A stretch of 64,000 nucleotides of DNA. Origin: RYN-230 sp963837335. Its GTDB lineage: Bacteria > Actinomycetota > Actinomycetes > Streptosporangiales > Streptosporangiaceae. The notes under the pieces were generated by a model. It saw only the letters and a list, made by a program, of their open reading frames with translations, had not been told where the DNA came from and did not search any database. Shown here piece by piece: positions 26,667 to 36,439 of the stretch; position 1 is the first letter of the stretch; each line of letters starts with the position of its first letter. Made by a program: the position numbers and the translations under genes. The stretch is from NCBI GenBank assembly GCA_963837335.1, contig CAWINS010000052.1:77333-141332 (forward strand). The letters are read 5' to 3'.

Positions 26667-28331
26667 ATGCCGGAATTTATCTATCAGATGCATGCCGCCC
26701 GTTTGGTGAAGGGCGACAAGGTCCTCCTTGATGAAGTGACGCTGGCGTTCTTCCCCGGGGCCAAGATCGGTGTGGTCGGACCCAACGGCGCGGGCAAGTC
26801 CACCCTGCTGAAGATGATGGCGGGCCTGGAGCATCCCTCCAACGGCGATGCGCGCTTGTTTCCCGGCTTCACGGTGGGGTTGCTGAGCCAGGAGCCGGGG
26901 CTGGATGAGACCAAGACCGTGCTGGGTAACGTCCAGGACGGAGTGGCCGAGACCAAGGCCCTGCTGGATGAGTACAACGAGATCGCCGAGAAGATGGCGA
27001 CGGACTACTCCGACGAGTTGCTGGAACAGATGGGCAAGCTCCAGGAGCAGCTTGATCACCGCGACGCCTGGGACCTGGACAGCCAGCTGGAGCAGGCCAT
27101 GGACGCGCTGCGCTGCCCGCCCCCTGATTCCGATGTGACGGTGCTGTCCGGGGGAGAGCGCCGCCGGGTGGCCTTGTGCAAGCTGCTGCTGTCCCAGCCG
27201 GACCTGCTGCTGCTGGATGAGCCGACCAACCACCTGGACGCGGAGAGCGTGCAGTGGCTGGAGCAGCACCTGGAGAAGTACCCCGGGACGGTCGTGGCGG
27301 TTACCCACGACCGGTACTTCCTGGACAACGTGGCCCAGTGGATCCTGGAGCTGGACCGCGGCCACACCTACCCCTACGAGGGCAACTACTCGACCTACCT
27401 GGAGACCAAGGCCTCCCGGATCAAGGTCGAGGGCGCGAAGGACGCCAAGCGCCGCAAGCGGCTGGAAGACGAGCTGGAGTGGGTCCGCTCCAGCCCCCGG
27501 GCCCGGCAGTCCAAGAGCCGCGCCCGGCTGGAGCGCTACGAGGAGATGGCGGCCGAGGCGGACAAGCACCGCAAGCTCGACTTCGAGGAGATCCAGATCC
27601 CGCCGGGTCCCCGGCTGGGCAGCCAGGTGGTCGAGGTCACCGACCTGACCAAGGGCTTCGGTGACCGGGTGCTGATCGACGGGCTGAGCTTCTCGCTGCC
27701 CCGCAACGGGCTGGTCGGTGTCATCGGCCCGAACGGGGTCGGCAAGACCACGCTGTTCAAGATGATCGTGGGCGATGAGCAGCCGGATTCGGGCCGAATC
27801 AAGATGGGTGACACCGTCAAGGTCGCCTACGTGGACCAGCTGAGGTCCGGGATCGATCCGGCCAAGAACGTCTGGGAGGCCATCTCCGGGGGAGAATCCA
27901 CCATCCGGGTGGGCAACGTCGAGATCCCCAGCCGGGCCTACGTGGCCGCGTTCGGCTTCAAGGGCCCCGACCAGCAGAAGCCGGCCGGGATGATGTCCGG
28001 TGGCGAGCGGGGCCGGGTCAACCTGGCGCTCACCCTGCGCCAGGGCGGCAACCTGCTGCTGCTCGACGAGCCCGCTAACGACCTGGACGTGGAGACCCTC
28101 GGCTCGCTGGAGCGGGCGCTGCTGGAGTTCCCCGGCTGCGCCGTGATCACCAGCCACGACCGGTGGTTCCTGGACCGCATCGCCACGCACATCCTGGCCT
28201 GGGAAGGCGGCTCGAACTGGTTCTGGTTCGAGGGCAACTTCGAGTCCTACGAGAAGAACAAGATCGAGCGGCTCGGTGCGGAGGCGGCCCGGCCGCACGC
28301 GGTCACCTACCGCAAGCTGACCCGGGGGTAG
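26667..28331 (+). CDS. ettA: ABC-F energy-dependent translational throttle EttA
   Basis: A 554-residue soluble protein with two ABC domains: Walker A GPNGAGKST and GPNGVGKTT, signatures LSGGERRRVALC and MSGGERGRVNLA, Walker B LLLLDEPTNHLD and LLLLDEPANDLD. The EttA-type arm and linker (AKRRKRLEDELEWVRSSPRA) lie between them. EttA binds the ribosomal E site and links initiation of elongation to energy level. The second Walker B carries Ala where Thr is usual (DEPANDLD), a mild variant. The start follows TTGGAGC. Confidence 0.93.
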   Translation: MPEFIYQMHAARLVKGDKVLLDEVTLAFFPGAKIGVVGPNGAGKSTLLKMMAGLEHPSNGDARLFPGFTVGLLSQEPGLDETKTVLGNVQDGVAETKALLDEYNEIAEKMATDYSDELLEQMGKLQEQLDHRDAWDLDSQLEQAMDALRCPPPDSDVTVLSGGERRRVALCKLLLSQPDLLLLDEPTNHLDAESVQWLEQHLEKYPGTVVAVTHDRYFLDNVAQWILELDRGHTYPYEGNYSTYLETKASRIKVEGAKDAKRRKRLEDELEWVRSSPRARQSKSRARLERYEEMAAEADKHRKLDFEEIQIPPGPRLGSQVVEVTDLTKGFGDRVLIDGLSFSLPRNGLVGVIGPNGVGKTTLFKMIVGDEQPDSGRIKMGDTVKVAYVDQLRSGIDPAKNVWEAISGGESTIRVGNVEIPSRAYVAAFGFKGPDQQKPAGMMSGGERGRVNLALTLRQGGNLLLLDEPANDLDVETLGSLERALLEFPGCAVITSHDRWFLDRIATHILAWEGGSNWFWFEGNFESYEKNKIERLGAEAARPHAVTYRKLTRG

Positions 28332-28352
28332 CTCAGGCTGGCCCGGGGTTGC

Positions 28353-28778
28353 TCAGGCTGGGCTCAGCCCCAGGTCGGGCCGGTCCGGCCCGGTGGGCAC
28401 GTTGATCAGGCTGTTCGCGGCCATGATCAGGTAGTCCCAGAGCTGGGCGTCGAGCGCGGGCTCCAGCCCGATCTGGTCCAGCGCGGCGCGCATGTGGCGC
28501 AGCCAGGCGTCGCGCTCGGCCTCGCCGATCGCGAAGTGCCGGTGCCGCATCCGCAGCCGCGGGTGGCCCCGCAGTTCGTTATAGGTGGCCGGGCCGCCCC
28601 AGTACTGGATGAGGAACAGCCGCAGGTGCTCCTCGGCCGGACCCAGGTCCTTGCTGGGGTAGACGGCGCGCAGCGCGGGGTCCGCGGCCACGCCCTCGTA
28701 GAACAGGCGGGTCAGGCGGCGGAACGTCTCCTCGCCGCCGACCGCCTCGTAAAAGCTCAGTTCCCTGGTGTCGTCCAT
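28353..28778 (-). CDS. glbO: Group II truncated haemoglobin (GlbO-like)
   Basis: A 141-residue 2/2 globin. SFYEAVGGEETFRRLTRLFYEGVA opens helix A-B and YWGGPATYNE is the CD/E region. The proximal haem His is in RMRHRHFAIG near residue 76, and the distal pocket Tyr and Trp of group II are present. Actinobacterial GlbO binds O2 and is linked to respiration or redox protection. It is convergent with ettA. Confidence 0.9.
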   Translation of the reverse strand: MDDTRELSFYEAVGGEETFRRLTRLFYEGVAADPALRAVYPSKDLGPAEEHLRLFLIQYWGGPATYNELRGHPRLRMRHRHFAIGEAERDAWLRHMRAALDQIGLEPALDAQLWDYLIMAANSLINVPTGPDRPDLGLSPA

Positions 28779-28815
28779 CGCGTGCTCCAGGGTAGTGCGC
28801 GAGGGTGGTGCTCGC

Positions 28816-29868
28816 TCAATCCTGGCCGGGGCGGGGGGCGGGGGCGTGCGCCTGGGCGTCGGCCTGGGCCGCGGTACCCGCGCTGATGGCCGTGGCCACC
28901 GGCTCCCCGGGCACCGACGTGGAAGCCAGCGCGTTCTTCAGCCGCTCCCGCAGTTCCCGGGCCACCTCCCACTGCCGCAACGGCAGCGTCCTGGCCACCA
29001 GCCGCATCACGATGGCGTCGCTGGACACCGACTCGACGCCCCAGACCTCCGGCTCCTCCATGATCACGTCATGCCAGCGTGGTTCGGTCCACATCTGGTC
29101 GGCGGTGTCCTTCATGGTCTGGCGCACCTCGGGCAGGTCCTGGTCGTAGGCTACGGGGAAGTCGACCACAGCGCGGGCCCAGCCCTGTGACTCGTTGCCG
29201 ATCCGGTTGATGATTCCGTTGCGCACGTGCCACACCACCCCGTTGACGTCGCGCAGCCGGGTGACCCGGAGGCTGACCGCCTCGACGGTCCCGGTGGCAT
29301 CCCCCGCATTGATCACATCGCCCACCCCGTACTGGTCCTCCAGCAGCATGAAGATCCCGGACAGGAAGTCACGCACCAGGCTCTGCGCCCCGAAGCCGAT
29401 GGCCAGGCCGAGGACGCCCGCGCTGGCCAGCACCGGCGCCAGGTTCAGGCCGAGGTCGCCGGCGATGGTCACGGCTGCGATGCCGAAGATGAGCACCGAC
29501 GCCGCGTTGCGCAGGATCGAGCCGAGGGCCTTGGCCCGCTGCCGCCGTCGCTCTCCGATCAGCACCGCGTCGGCCCTCCCGTTACCTCCCTCCTGTGCCA
29601 CCCGGGCGGTGATCTTGTTGATCAGCCGGTGCGCGACGATCCGGATCAGCACCGCGATCAGCAGCACGAAGACGATCCGCAGTACCGCGCTGGCCGGCTG
29701 GGCCAGCCACACCTTGACCAGTTCGGCGGCGTTGCGGTTGTGCAGGATGTCCCAGGCCAGCCGGCAGGCGATCCCGGGCTGCTGGCCTTTGTCGGCGCAG
29801 ACGGAGTCCAGGGTGTCGCCGGGTGCTGGGCTGAGAGCGCGCGCCGCGAGGAGCGCTTGCGAGATCAC
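28816..29868 (-). CDS. MscS-family mechanosensitive ion channel
   Basis: About 350 residues starting at GTG 29868, with AAGGA upstream. Two or three membrane helices are present, including VLRIVFVLLIAVLIRIVAHRLI and the Gly/Ala-rich pore helix LASAGVLGLAIGFGAQSLVRDFLSGIF, which is diagnostic for MscS. A beta-domain follows (DQYGVGDVINAGDATGTVEAV). It releases solutes under hypo-osmotic shock. The C-terminal tail is Ala/Pro-rich. Upstream in-frame sequence is low complexity and was excluded. Confidence 0.88.
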   Translation of the reverse strand: MISQALLAARALSPAPGDTLDSVCADKGQQPGIACRLAWDILHNRNAAELVKVWLAQPASAVLRIVFVLLIAVLIRIVAHRLINKITARVAQEGGNGRADAVLIGERRRQRAKALGSILRNAASVLIFGIAAVTIAGDLGLNLAPVLASAGVLGLAIGFGAQSLVRDFLSGIFMLLEDQYGVGDVINAGDATGTVEAVSLRVTRLRDVNGVVWHVRNGIINRIGNESQGWARAVVDFPVAYDQDLPEVRQTMKDTADQMWTEPRWHDVIMEEPEVWGVESVSSDAIVMRLVARTLPLRQWEVARELRERLKNALASTSVPGEPVATAISAGTAAQADAQAHAPAPRPGQD

Positions 29869-30268
29869 GGCGGATTCCTTTCGCCACTCGGGGGAGAAGT
29901 CGGCCGGGCTGGACGGGGAACGCCAGCAGCGGGGGCCGGGGCCGCTCCCCATAGTGGCCGGCGGGCCCGGCTGGCCTGGCCATCTCGGGGCGGCTGGGGC
30001 TAGATCTCCGGACTGGCCTGGCCATCTCGGGGCGGCCGGGGTTATATCTCCGAAGCAGTTTGGTATCAGTCCGTGTGATTGTGATGACGCAGCCCAGGGG
30101 GAGCGTGCAGGATGCAACGTGTAGAGAGAGAATTGCACGGATCGTTTCCAGGCCGAACCGTAGTAGGTATTTCCTTGATTTGGGCGGCGGAGAGCACTTT
30201 AGATGTAACAGTGAGTTAGCTCGGTCGGCGGGGCGGACGCGGGACGGGGCCCAGAGGAGGAACGGGAC
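29869..30268. other. Divergent intergenic region with a 40-bp direct repeat
   Basis: A 400-bp gap between mscS and the HTH/TPR gene. Two 40-base copies starting CTGGCCTGGCCATCTCGGGG lie at 29971-30010 and 30013-30052 and differ at only three places. No gene was recognised. The lower-GC part 30055-30230 probably holds the promoters. Confidence 0.6.
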
Positions 30269-32295
30269 ATGGGAGCACGGCGCGCCCGGGCAGAGGCTGG
30301 TGTGGCTGCACCACGACTACTGCTCAGCGAGGTCAGCCAGGCCGGTGCGGCCGGCCCGGCCCAGGCCGGGCCTGGTAGCGCCCAGGGACCCGCGGGCCTG
30401 GAGGCCCGGCAGGAGATCTCGATGGCCCGGGCCATCCGGGCGCACTGCCTGGCCTGCGGCCAGTCGGCCGCGGACATCGCGCTCATGATCCACAGCCAGT
30501 GCGGTCCCGCCTTCGGCACCAGGCTGGTCCGGGCCCAGCGGCTCGCCTTGGGCATCGCTCTCGCTGACGTCGTCGCGCAGGTCAGGGCGCGGTACGTGAA
30601 CGAGGGGCGGACCGCGCCGCGGTTCAGTGAGACCCTGCTGTCCTCCTACGAAGGCGGCCAGAAGCGGCCGGGCCCTGAGTACCTCCACTACCTGTGCTGC
30701 GTGTACCAGGCCGAGCCGGCCGACCTCGGTTATGAAGGGCCCTGCCTGTGCGGGCAGCGGCACCGTGCCCCGGTGCTGACGCTGTCCGGGCCAGCGCCCG
30801 CCGCCGGGCCAGGACCGGGCGGAACCGGCTGGTCCGCCGGGCACAGCGGTGCCGTCCCCGGGGCCGGCCTGACCGCGCCGCCGATACTCACCGCAGTCCC
30901 CAGCGCGGGCGAAGGTGACCCAGCGCAGCCCGGTGCGCCCCGGCCCGGAGCGGCCGTCGCGAGGCCGGTCGGGCTCACCGCCACGCAATTGCCTGCGCTG
31001 GAGCCACCCGGGCCAGCCCAGCCCCAGCAGCCCCAGCCAGTGCGCCCAGCCAGTGCAGGCCCAGCCAGTGCAGGCCCAGCCAGTGCAGGCCCAGCCAGTG
31101 CAGGCCCAGCCAGTGCAGGCCCAGCCAGTGCAGGCCCAGCCGTCAGCCCGGCCCGCCCGTACTGCCTGACGCTGGATCGGCCCACCCGGGCCAGCCGACC
31201 ATGGGCGAGATCGACGACGACGTGGTGCGGCGCACCCTGCTGCGCCTGATGGCCGATCCCGGGGCCGCCGTCGACGGCCGGTTCTTCGGCGCCGTCGAGC
31301 GGATCCGCCGCCGGCTGGACGAGGCGCTGCTCGGGGCGACCGTCTCGGTGGCGATGCTGGACCACTGGGAGGGGATGACCGGCGAGTACGGCCGGCAGTA
31401 CATGACGGTGCCGCCGATGCGGCTGCTCTGCGACGTGCTCCTCGATCTCGGAGATGTCCGGCGGATGTGCGAGCAGCGCCAGCCGCTGGAGTTCGTGGAG
31501 CGGCTCTGCCGCCTCGCGGCGCGGCTGGCCGGGCTGGCCGGCATGACCATGATCGACGCCGGGGACCACCGGCTGGCCCGGTCGTTCTTCAGCACCGCGC
31601 GGACCGCCGCGGACGAGACCGGGGACCGGCACCTGCGCGCCTGGGTCGCCGTCCGCGAGTCGCTCGTGCCGCTGTACTACGGGGATCCGGCGCAGGCCGC
31701 GGCGGCCGCCCGGGCCGCCGCCGACCTGGCCGGGCACCAGCCCTGCGTGGCCGGGGTGATGGCCCCCGTCGTGGAGGCGCGGGCGCTGGCCCGGCTGGCC
31801 CGGGCCCGGTCCGGCGCGAACACGCGGGGCGATACCGGCGGGCGCGGCGGCGCGGGCGGGGCCGAGGTACGCCGGGCCAGTGCGGCCCTGGACCGGGCGC
31901 ACGAGGCGCTCGACCAGTTGCCCGAGGAGGAGCGGCGGGACACGGTGTACGGGTACACCGAACGGCAGTTGCTGTTCCACCAGGGCGACGCGCTGGTGAC
32001 CCTGGGCGACAACCGCGGCGCGGACGACGCGTTCGGGCAGGCCTTGCGGCTGTACTCATCGGCTGAGGTCCTCGACCGCGCGCTGGTCACGCTGGGCCAG
32101 GCCTGGTGCCGGCTGCAGGCCGGCGAGCCCGAAGAGGCGCTGCGGGTGAGCCAGGACACCCTGCTCGGCCTGCCCAGCCAGCATCGCCCCGGCATCGTGC
32201 TGCGCTCGGCCCGGTCGCTGGGCGAGGCGGTGGCGGCCAAGCACGGCGACTTCCCGGCCGTGCGGGACTACCGCGAGGTGCTGATCACCGGCTGA
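30269..32295 (+). pseudogene. HTH (XRE-like) / TPR regulator split by a frameshift after a PASAG repeat
   Basis: The N-terminal frame (30269-31249) begins after GAGGAGGAACGGGAC. It has an HTH-like region (SAADIALMIHSQCGPAFGTRLVRAQRL, SETLLSSYEGGQKRPGPEYLHYLCCVYQ) and a long Pro/Ala linker with six PASAG units. Another frame, open from before the repeat end, continues from 31201 (MGEIDDDVVRRTLLRLMADPG) to 32295. It contains a helical TPR-like domain (LARSFFSTARTAADETGDRHLRAWVAVRES; GDALVTLGDNRGADDAFGQAL). ATG 31201 has no ribosome site, and one lost base near 31185 would unite both parts into a typical actinobacterial HTH-TPR regulator of about 675 residues. The target is unknown. Confidence 0.65.
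31046..31141 (+). repeat. 15-bp coding tandem repeat, 6.4 units
   Basis: CCAGCCAGTGCAGGC repeats six times exactly, then two further codons, encoding (PASAG)6-PA in the linker of the HTH/TPR protein. The perfect identity of the units implies recent expansion. The unit is a multiple of three, so copy-number change alters linker length but not frame. Confidence 0.9.
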
Positions 32296-32322
32296 GCCCC
32301 AGGCCGCAGGCCGGTGGCCGCT

Positions 32323-34515
32323 TCACAGATCCAGGCCGGTCTGGGCGGCGAGGAAGGCCAGCGTGTCCGCGGACAGCGTGACCGACCGGCTCACCGCCCG
32401 GGCGCCGTGACCGACCTCGCGCTCCCGGCGGAGCAGGATCGGGCGCTCCGGCCACGGCGCCGACGTCGCATGCTGCAGCGCGGCGCACATCTTCCACGCG
32501 TGCACCGGGTCGACCCGGGTGTCGTTGTCGAACACGGTGAACAGCGTGGCCGGGTACCGGGTGCCCGGCCGCACCCGGTGGTACGGGGAGTAGCCGAGCA
32601 GCCAGCCCAGCTCGACCGGGTCCGCGGCGCTGCCGTACTCGTCGTTCCAGGTCTGGCCGAGCCCGAACCGCTCGTACCGCACCATGTCCAGCAGCGGGGC
32701 CGAGCACACCACGGCCCGGTACAAGTCCGGCCGCTGGGTGAGGGCCGCCCCGACCAGCAGCCCGCCGTTCGAGCCGCCGGAGATGCCCAGCTGCCCCGGG
32801 CTGGTCCAGCCGCCGGCGATGAGGGCCTCCGCCGCCGCGTGGAAGTCGTCGAACACGGCCTGCTTGTGCTCGCGCATCCCCGCCCGGTGCCAGTCCTCGC
32901 CCTCCTCACCGCCGCCGCGCAGCGCCGCGATCGCGTACACGCCGCCGGCCTCCACCCAGGCCAGGATGGACGCCGAGTAGGCGGGCACCATGCTGATGCC
33001 GAAACCGCCGTAGCCGTACAGGATGGCCGGCCGGGGCTGGCCCGGGGCGTCGTCCCCCGGGGGGTCGCCGCCCGGGCCAGCGCTGATCACCAGCATCGCG
33101 ACCTCGGTGCCGTCCTGGGAGGTGAACGTCACCTGGCGGGTGCACACGTCCGGTACCTCGACCGGGCCGGGAGCCTCGGCCCAGCGGGAAACCTCCCTGG
33201 TGCGCGCGTCGTAGTGGTACACGGCCGACGGGGTGGTGTTGTCGGTGTAGCCGAACCACGCCTCATGCCCGCCCTCCGGCCGCGCGCTGATTCCCCCGGT
33301 GGTCCCCAGCCGCGCGGCGCCGCCTGCGTGGCCGGTCCCGGGCAGGGCCAGCGTGCCCGTCCGCTCGCCGGTGGCCAGGTCGTGCACCGTGATCTCGCTG
33401 ACGGCGTGCCTGGTCCAGGAGACCACCAGCACCGGGCGGTCCAGGCCCGTGCCATCGGGTGCCGTGCCATCCAGGATGGCGAAGTCGGTCAGGATCGCGG
33501 TGGGGTCCTGGCCGACCAGGTCGCGCCAGCGGTCCGGCTCCGGATGCGCCGGGTCGGACACCGCCAGCCTGCCCCGCGGCGCACCCGCGTCGGTGAAGAC
33601 GTAGAGCCGGCCGTCCCGGCCCACGTGTACCCCGGTCCGGGCGTCCACGCCCTCCTGCACGACCTGGAGGAGCGGCGCGGCCGGCCCGGAGCCGGCCAGG
33701 TCGGCGAGCCACACGTCGTTGCGGGGGGCGGTGCCCTGGGCGGCCGAGATCACCAGCCAGCGGCCGTCCCGGCTGACCGACACGCCGTAATAGTTCGTCT
33801 TGTCCCGGCCCGCACCGAAGATCAGCACGTCCTGCTCGGCGGGCGCGCCGACCGTGTGCAGGTACACCCGGCGGTGGAACTGCTCCTCACCCGGCGGGAC
33901 CTGGCCGGGTGCGAGCTTGCGGACGTAGTAGAACGCCTGGCCGCCGGGCAGCCAGGCCACCGGGGAGTAACGGCAGCGGCTGATGGGGCCGTCTGCCTGC
34001 GCGCCGGACACGACATCCAGCACCCGGAGCTGTGACTCCTCGTCGCCGCCGGAGGACAATTGGTAGGCGAGCAGCCGGCCCTCCTGGTCCGGCTGCCACG
34101 AGTCGAGGGTGGTCAGCCCGGCCGGATCCAGGGCCGCCGGGTCGATGAGCACCCGCTCCGGCTCGCCCGGCGCGGCGGTCAGCAGCGCCCCGTGTTCTTG
34201 GCCGGGCAGGCGGCGCATGAAGAACTGCCGGGGCCCGCGCCAGGCCGGGGCGCCGACGTACCCGGCGGCCATCAGTTCCTGGAGGCGCGCCGCCAGCCGG
34301 GACCGCCCGGGCAGGCCGGCCTCCGCGGCGGCCCACAGCGCGTCCTGGGCGGCCAGCCACTCCTGGCTGTCCGCACCGGCTGCGTCCTCCAGCCAGCGAT
34401 ACGGGTCGGGCACCCGCTGGCCGTGCAGATCCTCGGCCAGGTCGTCGCGGCGGGCCGGAGGATATCCCGGTGCCTGCGGGTCCGCGGGTGCCATGGGAGA
34501 GCCGGGGGCAGTCAT
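32323..34515 (-). CDS. Prolyl oligopeptidase family serine peptidase (S9A)
   Basis: A 730-residue cytosolic peptidase. The N-terminal part (RRDDLAEDLHGQRVPDPYRWLED) and the beta-propeller (about 80-420) are followed by the alpha/beta-hydrolase domain. The latter has RPAILYGYGGFG, the nucleophile GISGGSNGG, Asp in FDNDTRVDP and His in REREVGHGAR. It cleaves short peptides after proline. It is convergent with the HTH/TPR gene 27 bp away. Confidence 0.92.
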   Translation of the reverse strand: MTAPGSPMAPADPQAPGYPPARRDDLAEDLHGQRVPDPYRWLEDAAGADSQEWLAAQDALWAAAEAGLPGRSRLAARLQELMAAGYVGAPAWRGPRQFFMRRLPGQEHGALLTAAPGEPERVLIDPAALDPAGLTTLDSWQPDQEGRLLAYQLSSGGDEESQLRVLDVVSGAQADGPISRCRYSPVAWLPGGQAFYYVRKLAPGQVPPGEEQFHRRVYLHTVGAPAEQDVLIFGAGRDKTNYYGVSVSRDGRWLVISAAQGTAPRNDVWLADLAGSGPAAPLLQVVQEGVDARTGVHVGRDGRLYVFTDAGAPRGRLAVSDPAHPEPDRWRDLVGQDPTAILTDFAILDGTAPDGTGLDRPVLVVSWTRHAVSEITVHDLATGERTGTLALPGTGHAGGAARLGTTGGISARPEGGHEAWFGYTDNTTPSAVYHYDARTREVSRWAEAPGPVEVPDVCTRQVTFTSQDGTEVAMLVISAGPGGDPPGDDAPGQPRPAILYGYGGFGISMVPAYSASILAWVEAGGVYAIAALRGGGEEGEDWHRAGMREHKQAVFDDFHAAAEALIAGGWTSPGQLGISGGSNGGLLVGAALTQRPDLYRAVVCSAPLLDMVRYERFGLGQTWNDEYGSAADPVELGWLLGYSPYHRVRPGTRYPATLFTVFDNDTRVDPVHAWKMCAALQHATSAPWPERPILLRREREVGHGARAVSRSVTLSADTLAFLAAQTGLDL

Positions 34516-34704
34516 GAACGCACCCTATGGGAATGACATTTCGCTGAACCGCCACGCCGGCGTTAGGCCTCTCCGGGCTCCGCCAGTTACGCTGTTCTTG
34601 GCTCGCACGCTGTGCTTCCCTGAAACCCCAGGGGACCTACCTGGACTCCCGGGGGCTGGCCCGGCACACTAGTGCTTGCCTACCGCACCAGGCAGGAGGC
34701 GGGC

Positions 34705-35217
34705 TTGCGACGGGTACTGCTGCTCAACGTGACGTATGAGCCGTTGACCACGGTCGGCCTGCGGCGTGCGGTGTGCCTTGTCCTGGGCGAGAAGGCCGAA
34801 GTCGTGCACGACGATTCGGAGGGTGCCTTGTTGCGCTCCTCCTCGATGGTCATCGTCACGCCCTCGGTGATCAGATTGCGCCGGTACGTCCGGATTCCGC
34901 ATCGCAGCCGGGTCCCGCTGACCCGGGGTGCGCTGATGCGCCGGGACAACTACCTGTGCGCGTACTGCGGCCGCAAGGCGGAGACCATCGACCACGTGAT
35001 CCCGCGCAGCAAAGGCGGACCGCACGCCTGGGAGAACTGCGTGGCGTCCTGCATGCGCTGCAACCACAGCAAGGCCGACCGGCTGATCGAGGAACTCGGC
35101 TGGACCATGAACCGGATCCCGGCCGCGCCGCGCGGGGCGCACTGGCGGCTGATCGGCGCGGCGAACGACGGCGATCCGCAGTGGGCCGCCTATCTTCCGG
35201 AATCCACCGCCGCCTGA
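34705..35217 (+). CDS. HNH endonuclease family protein
   Basis: A 170-residue protein. VLLLNVTYEPLTTVGLRRAVCLVLGEKAEVV is the conserved N-terminal module. The HNH/zinc module follows: CAYCGRKAETIDHVIPRSKGG, then ENCVASCMRCNHSKADR, with two CxxC pairs and the catalytic DH. This single-copy, widely conserved actinobacterial HNH protein has no firm function. The TTG start at 34705 is chosen for the GGAGG six bases before it and the family's usual N-terminus; 34672 would add 11 residues. Confidence 0.85.
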   Translation: MRRVLLLNVTYEPLTTVGLRRAVCLVLGEKAEVVHDDSEGALLRSSSMVIVTPSVIRLRRYVRIPHRSRVPLTRGALMRRDNYLCAYCGRKAETIDHVIPRSKGGPHAWENCVASCMRCNHSKADRLIEELGWTMNRIPAAPRGAHWRLIGAANDGDPQWAAYLPESTAA

Positions 35218-35274
35218 ACTGAGCCAGCAGGGATCCAGCCGGGCGGGGCGGCCCGAGGCAGCGAGGCGGCGGCA

Positions 35275-36438
35275 ATGCACCGCGATATCTTCACCCCCGA
35301 GCACGACGCGTTCCGGGACATGGTGCGGGAGTTCATCGCCCGCGAGGTGACGCCGTACCACGATCAGTGGGAGCGGGACGGGGTGGTGTCCCGCGAGGTG
35401 TGGCTGGCCGCCGGGCGGGCGGGCCTGCTCGGCATCGACGTGGATGAGAAATACGGCGGCGGGGGCAACCCCGACTACCGCTTCTACCTGATCCTCGACG
35501 AGGAGTTCGCCCGGGCCGGGGCCACCGGCCCCGGGTTCGCCGTGCACAACGACATCAACGGCCAGTACTTCCTCCGGCTAGCCACCCCGGAGCAGCGGGA
35601 CCGCTGGCTGCCGGGGTACTGCTCGGGCGAAATCATCACCGCCATCGCGATGAGCGAGCCCGGCGCGGGCAGCGACCTGCAGGGCATCCGGACCACCGCG
35701 GTCCGAGTGGAGGCGGGACGGGGAGCGCGGGGTGGGACCTACGTGCTCAACGGCCAGAAGACCTTCATCTCCAATGGCCAGCTGGCCGACCTGGTCATCG
35801 TGGTGGCCCGGACTGACCCCGGCGCCGGGCACCGGGGGATCAGCCTGCTCGTGGTGGAGCGCGGGATGGCCGGGTTCGGGCGGGGCCGGAACCTGGAGAA
35901 GATCGGCATGCACGCGCAGGACACCTCGGAGCTGTTCTTCTCCGACGTGGCCGTGCCCGCCGCCAACCTGCTCGGCGAGGAGGGCGGCGGGTTCGTCGCG
36001 CTCATGCAGAACCTGCCCCGGGAGCGGGTGGCGATCGGCGCGACCGCGCTGGCGGCCGCGGAGAAGGTGTTCGAAGACACGCTGGCCTACTGCAAACAGC
36101 GGCAGGCCTTCGGCCGGCCCATCGGCAGCTTCCAGCACAACCGCTTCACGCTGGCCGAGATGGCCACCGAGCTGGCCGTGGCCCGGGCGTTCACCGACCG
36201 GGCGGTGGCGCAGCACACCGACGGCGAGCTCTCCAACACCGATGCGTCCATGGTCAAGTGGTGGGACACCGAGCTGTGCAACCGGGTGGTGGACCGCTGT
36301 CTCCAGCTGTTCGGGGGCTACGGCTACATGACCGAGTACCCGGTGGCCCGGGCGTTCGCGGACAGCCGGGTCCAGACGATCTTCGGCGGGACCACCGAGA
36401 TCATGAAAGAGATCATCGGCCGGGACCTGGGGGTCTGA
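35275..36438 (+). CDS. Acyl-CoA dehydrogenase
   Basis: A 387-residue FAD enzyme for the first oxidation step of fatty or branched acyl-CoA breakdown. The N-terminal helical domain begins FTPEHDAFRDMVREFI. The flavin-binding motifs are AIAMSEPGAGSDLQGI and TFISNGQLADLVIVVART. The C-terminal helical bundle has the CoA/FAD contacts GRPIGSFQHNRFTLAEMA, LQLFGGYGYMTEYPVAR and IFGGTTEIMKEIIGR. The exact chain specificity is not evident. It converges on the kai operon with no spacer for a clear terminator. Confidence 0.92.
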   Translation: MHRDIFTPEHDAFRDMVREFIAREVTPYHDQWERDGVVSREVWLAAGRAGLLGIDVDEKYGGGGNPDYRFYLILDEEFARAGATGPGFAVHNDINGQYFLRLATPEQRDRWLPGYCSGEIITAIAMSEPGAGSDLQGIRTTAVRVEAGRGARGGTYVLNGQKTFISNGQLADLVIVVARTDPGAGHRGISLLVVERGMAGFGRGRNLEKIGMHAQDTSELFFSDVAVPAANLLGEEGGGFVALMQNLPRERVAIGATALAAAEKVFEDTLAYCKQRQAFGRPIGSFQHNRFTLAEMATELAVARAFTDRAVAQHTDGELSNTDASMVKWWDTELCNRVVDRCLQLFGGYGYMTEYPVARAFADSRVQTIFGGTTEIMKEIIGRDLGV

Positions 36439-36439
36439 T

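Noticed and set aside
25437..28298. 953-codon open frame on the minus strand
   Set aside because: It runs antisense over the diguanylate cyclase and ettA and shows no family motifs; it is a high-GC shadow frame.
31046..31141. Short regular repeat as a possible CRISPR array
   Set aside because: Units are contiguous with no spacers and code for PASAG in frame.
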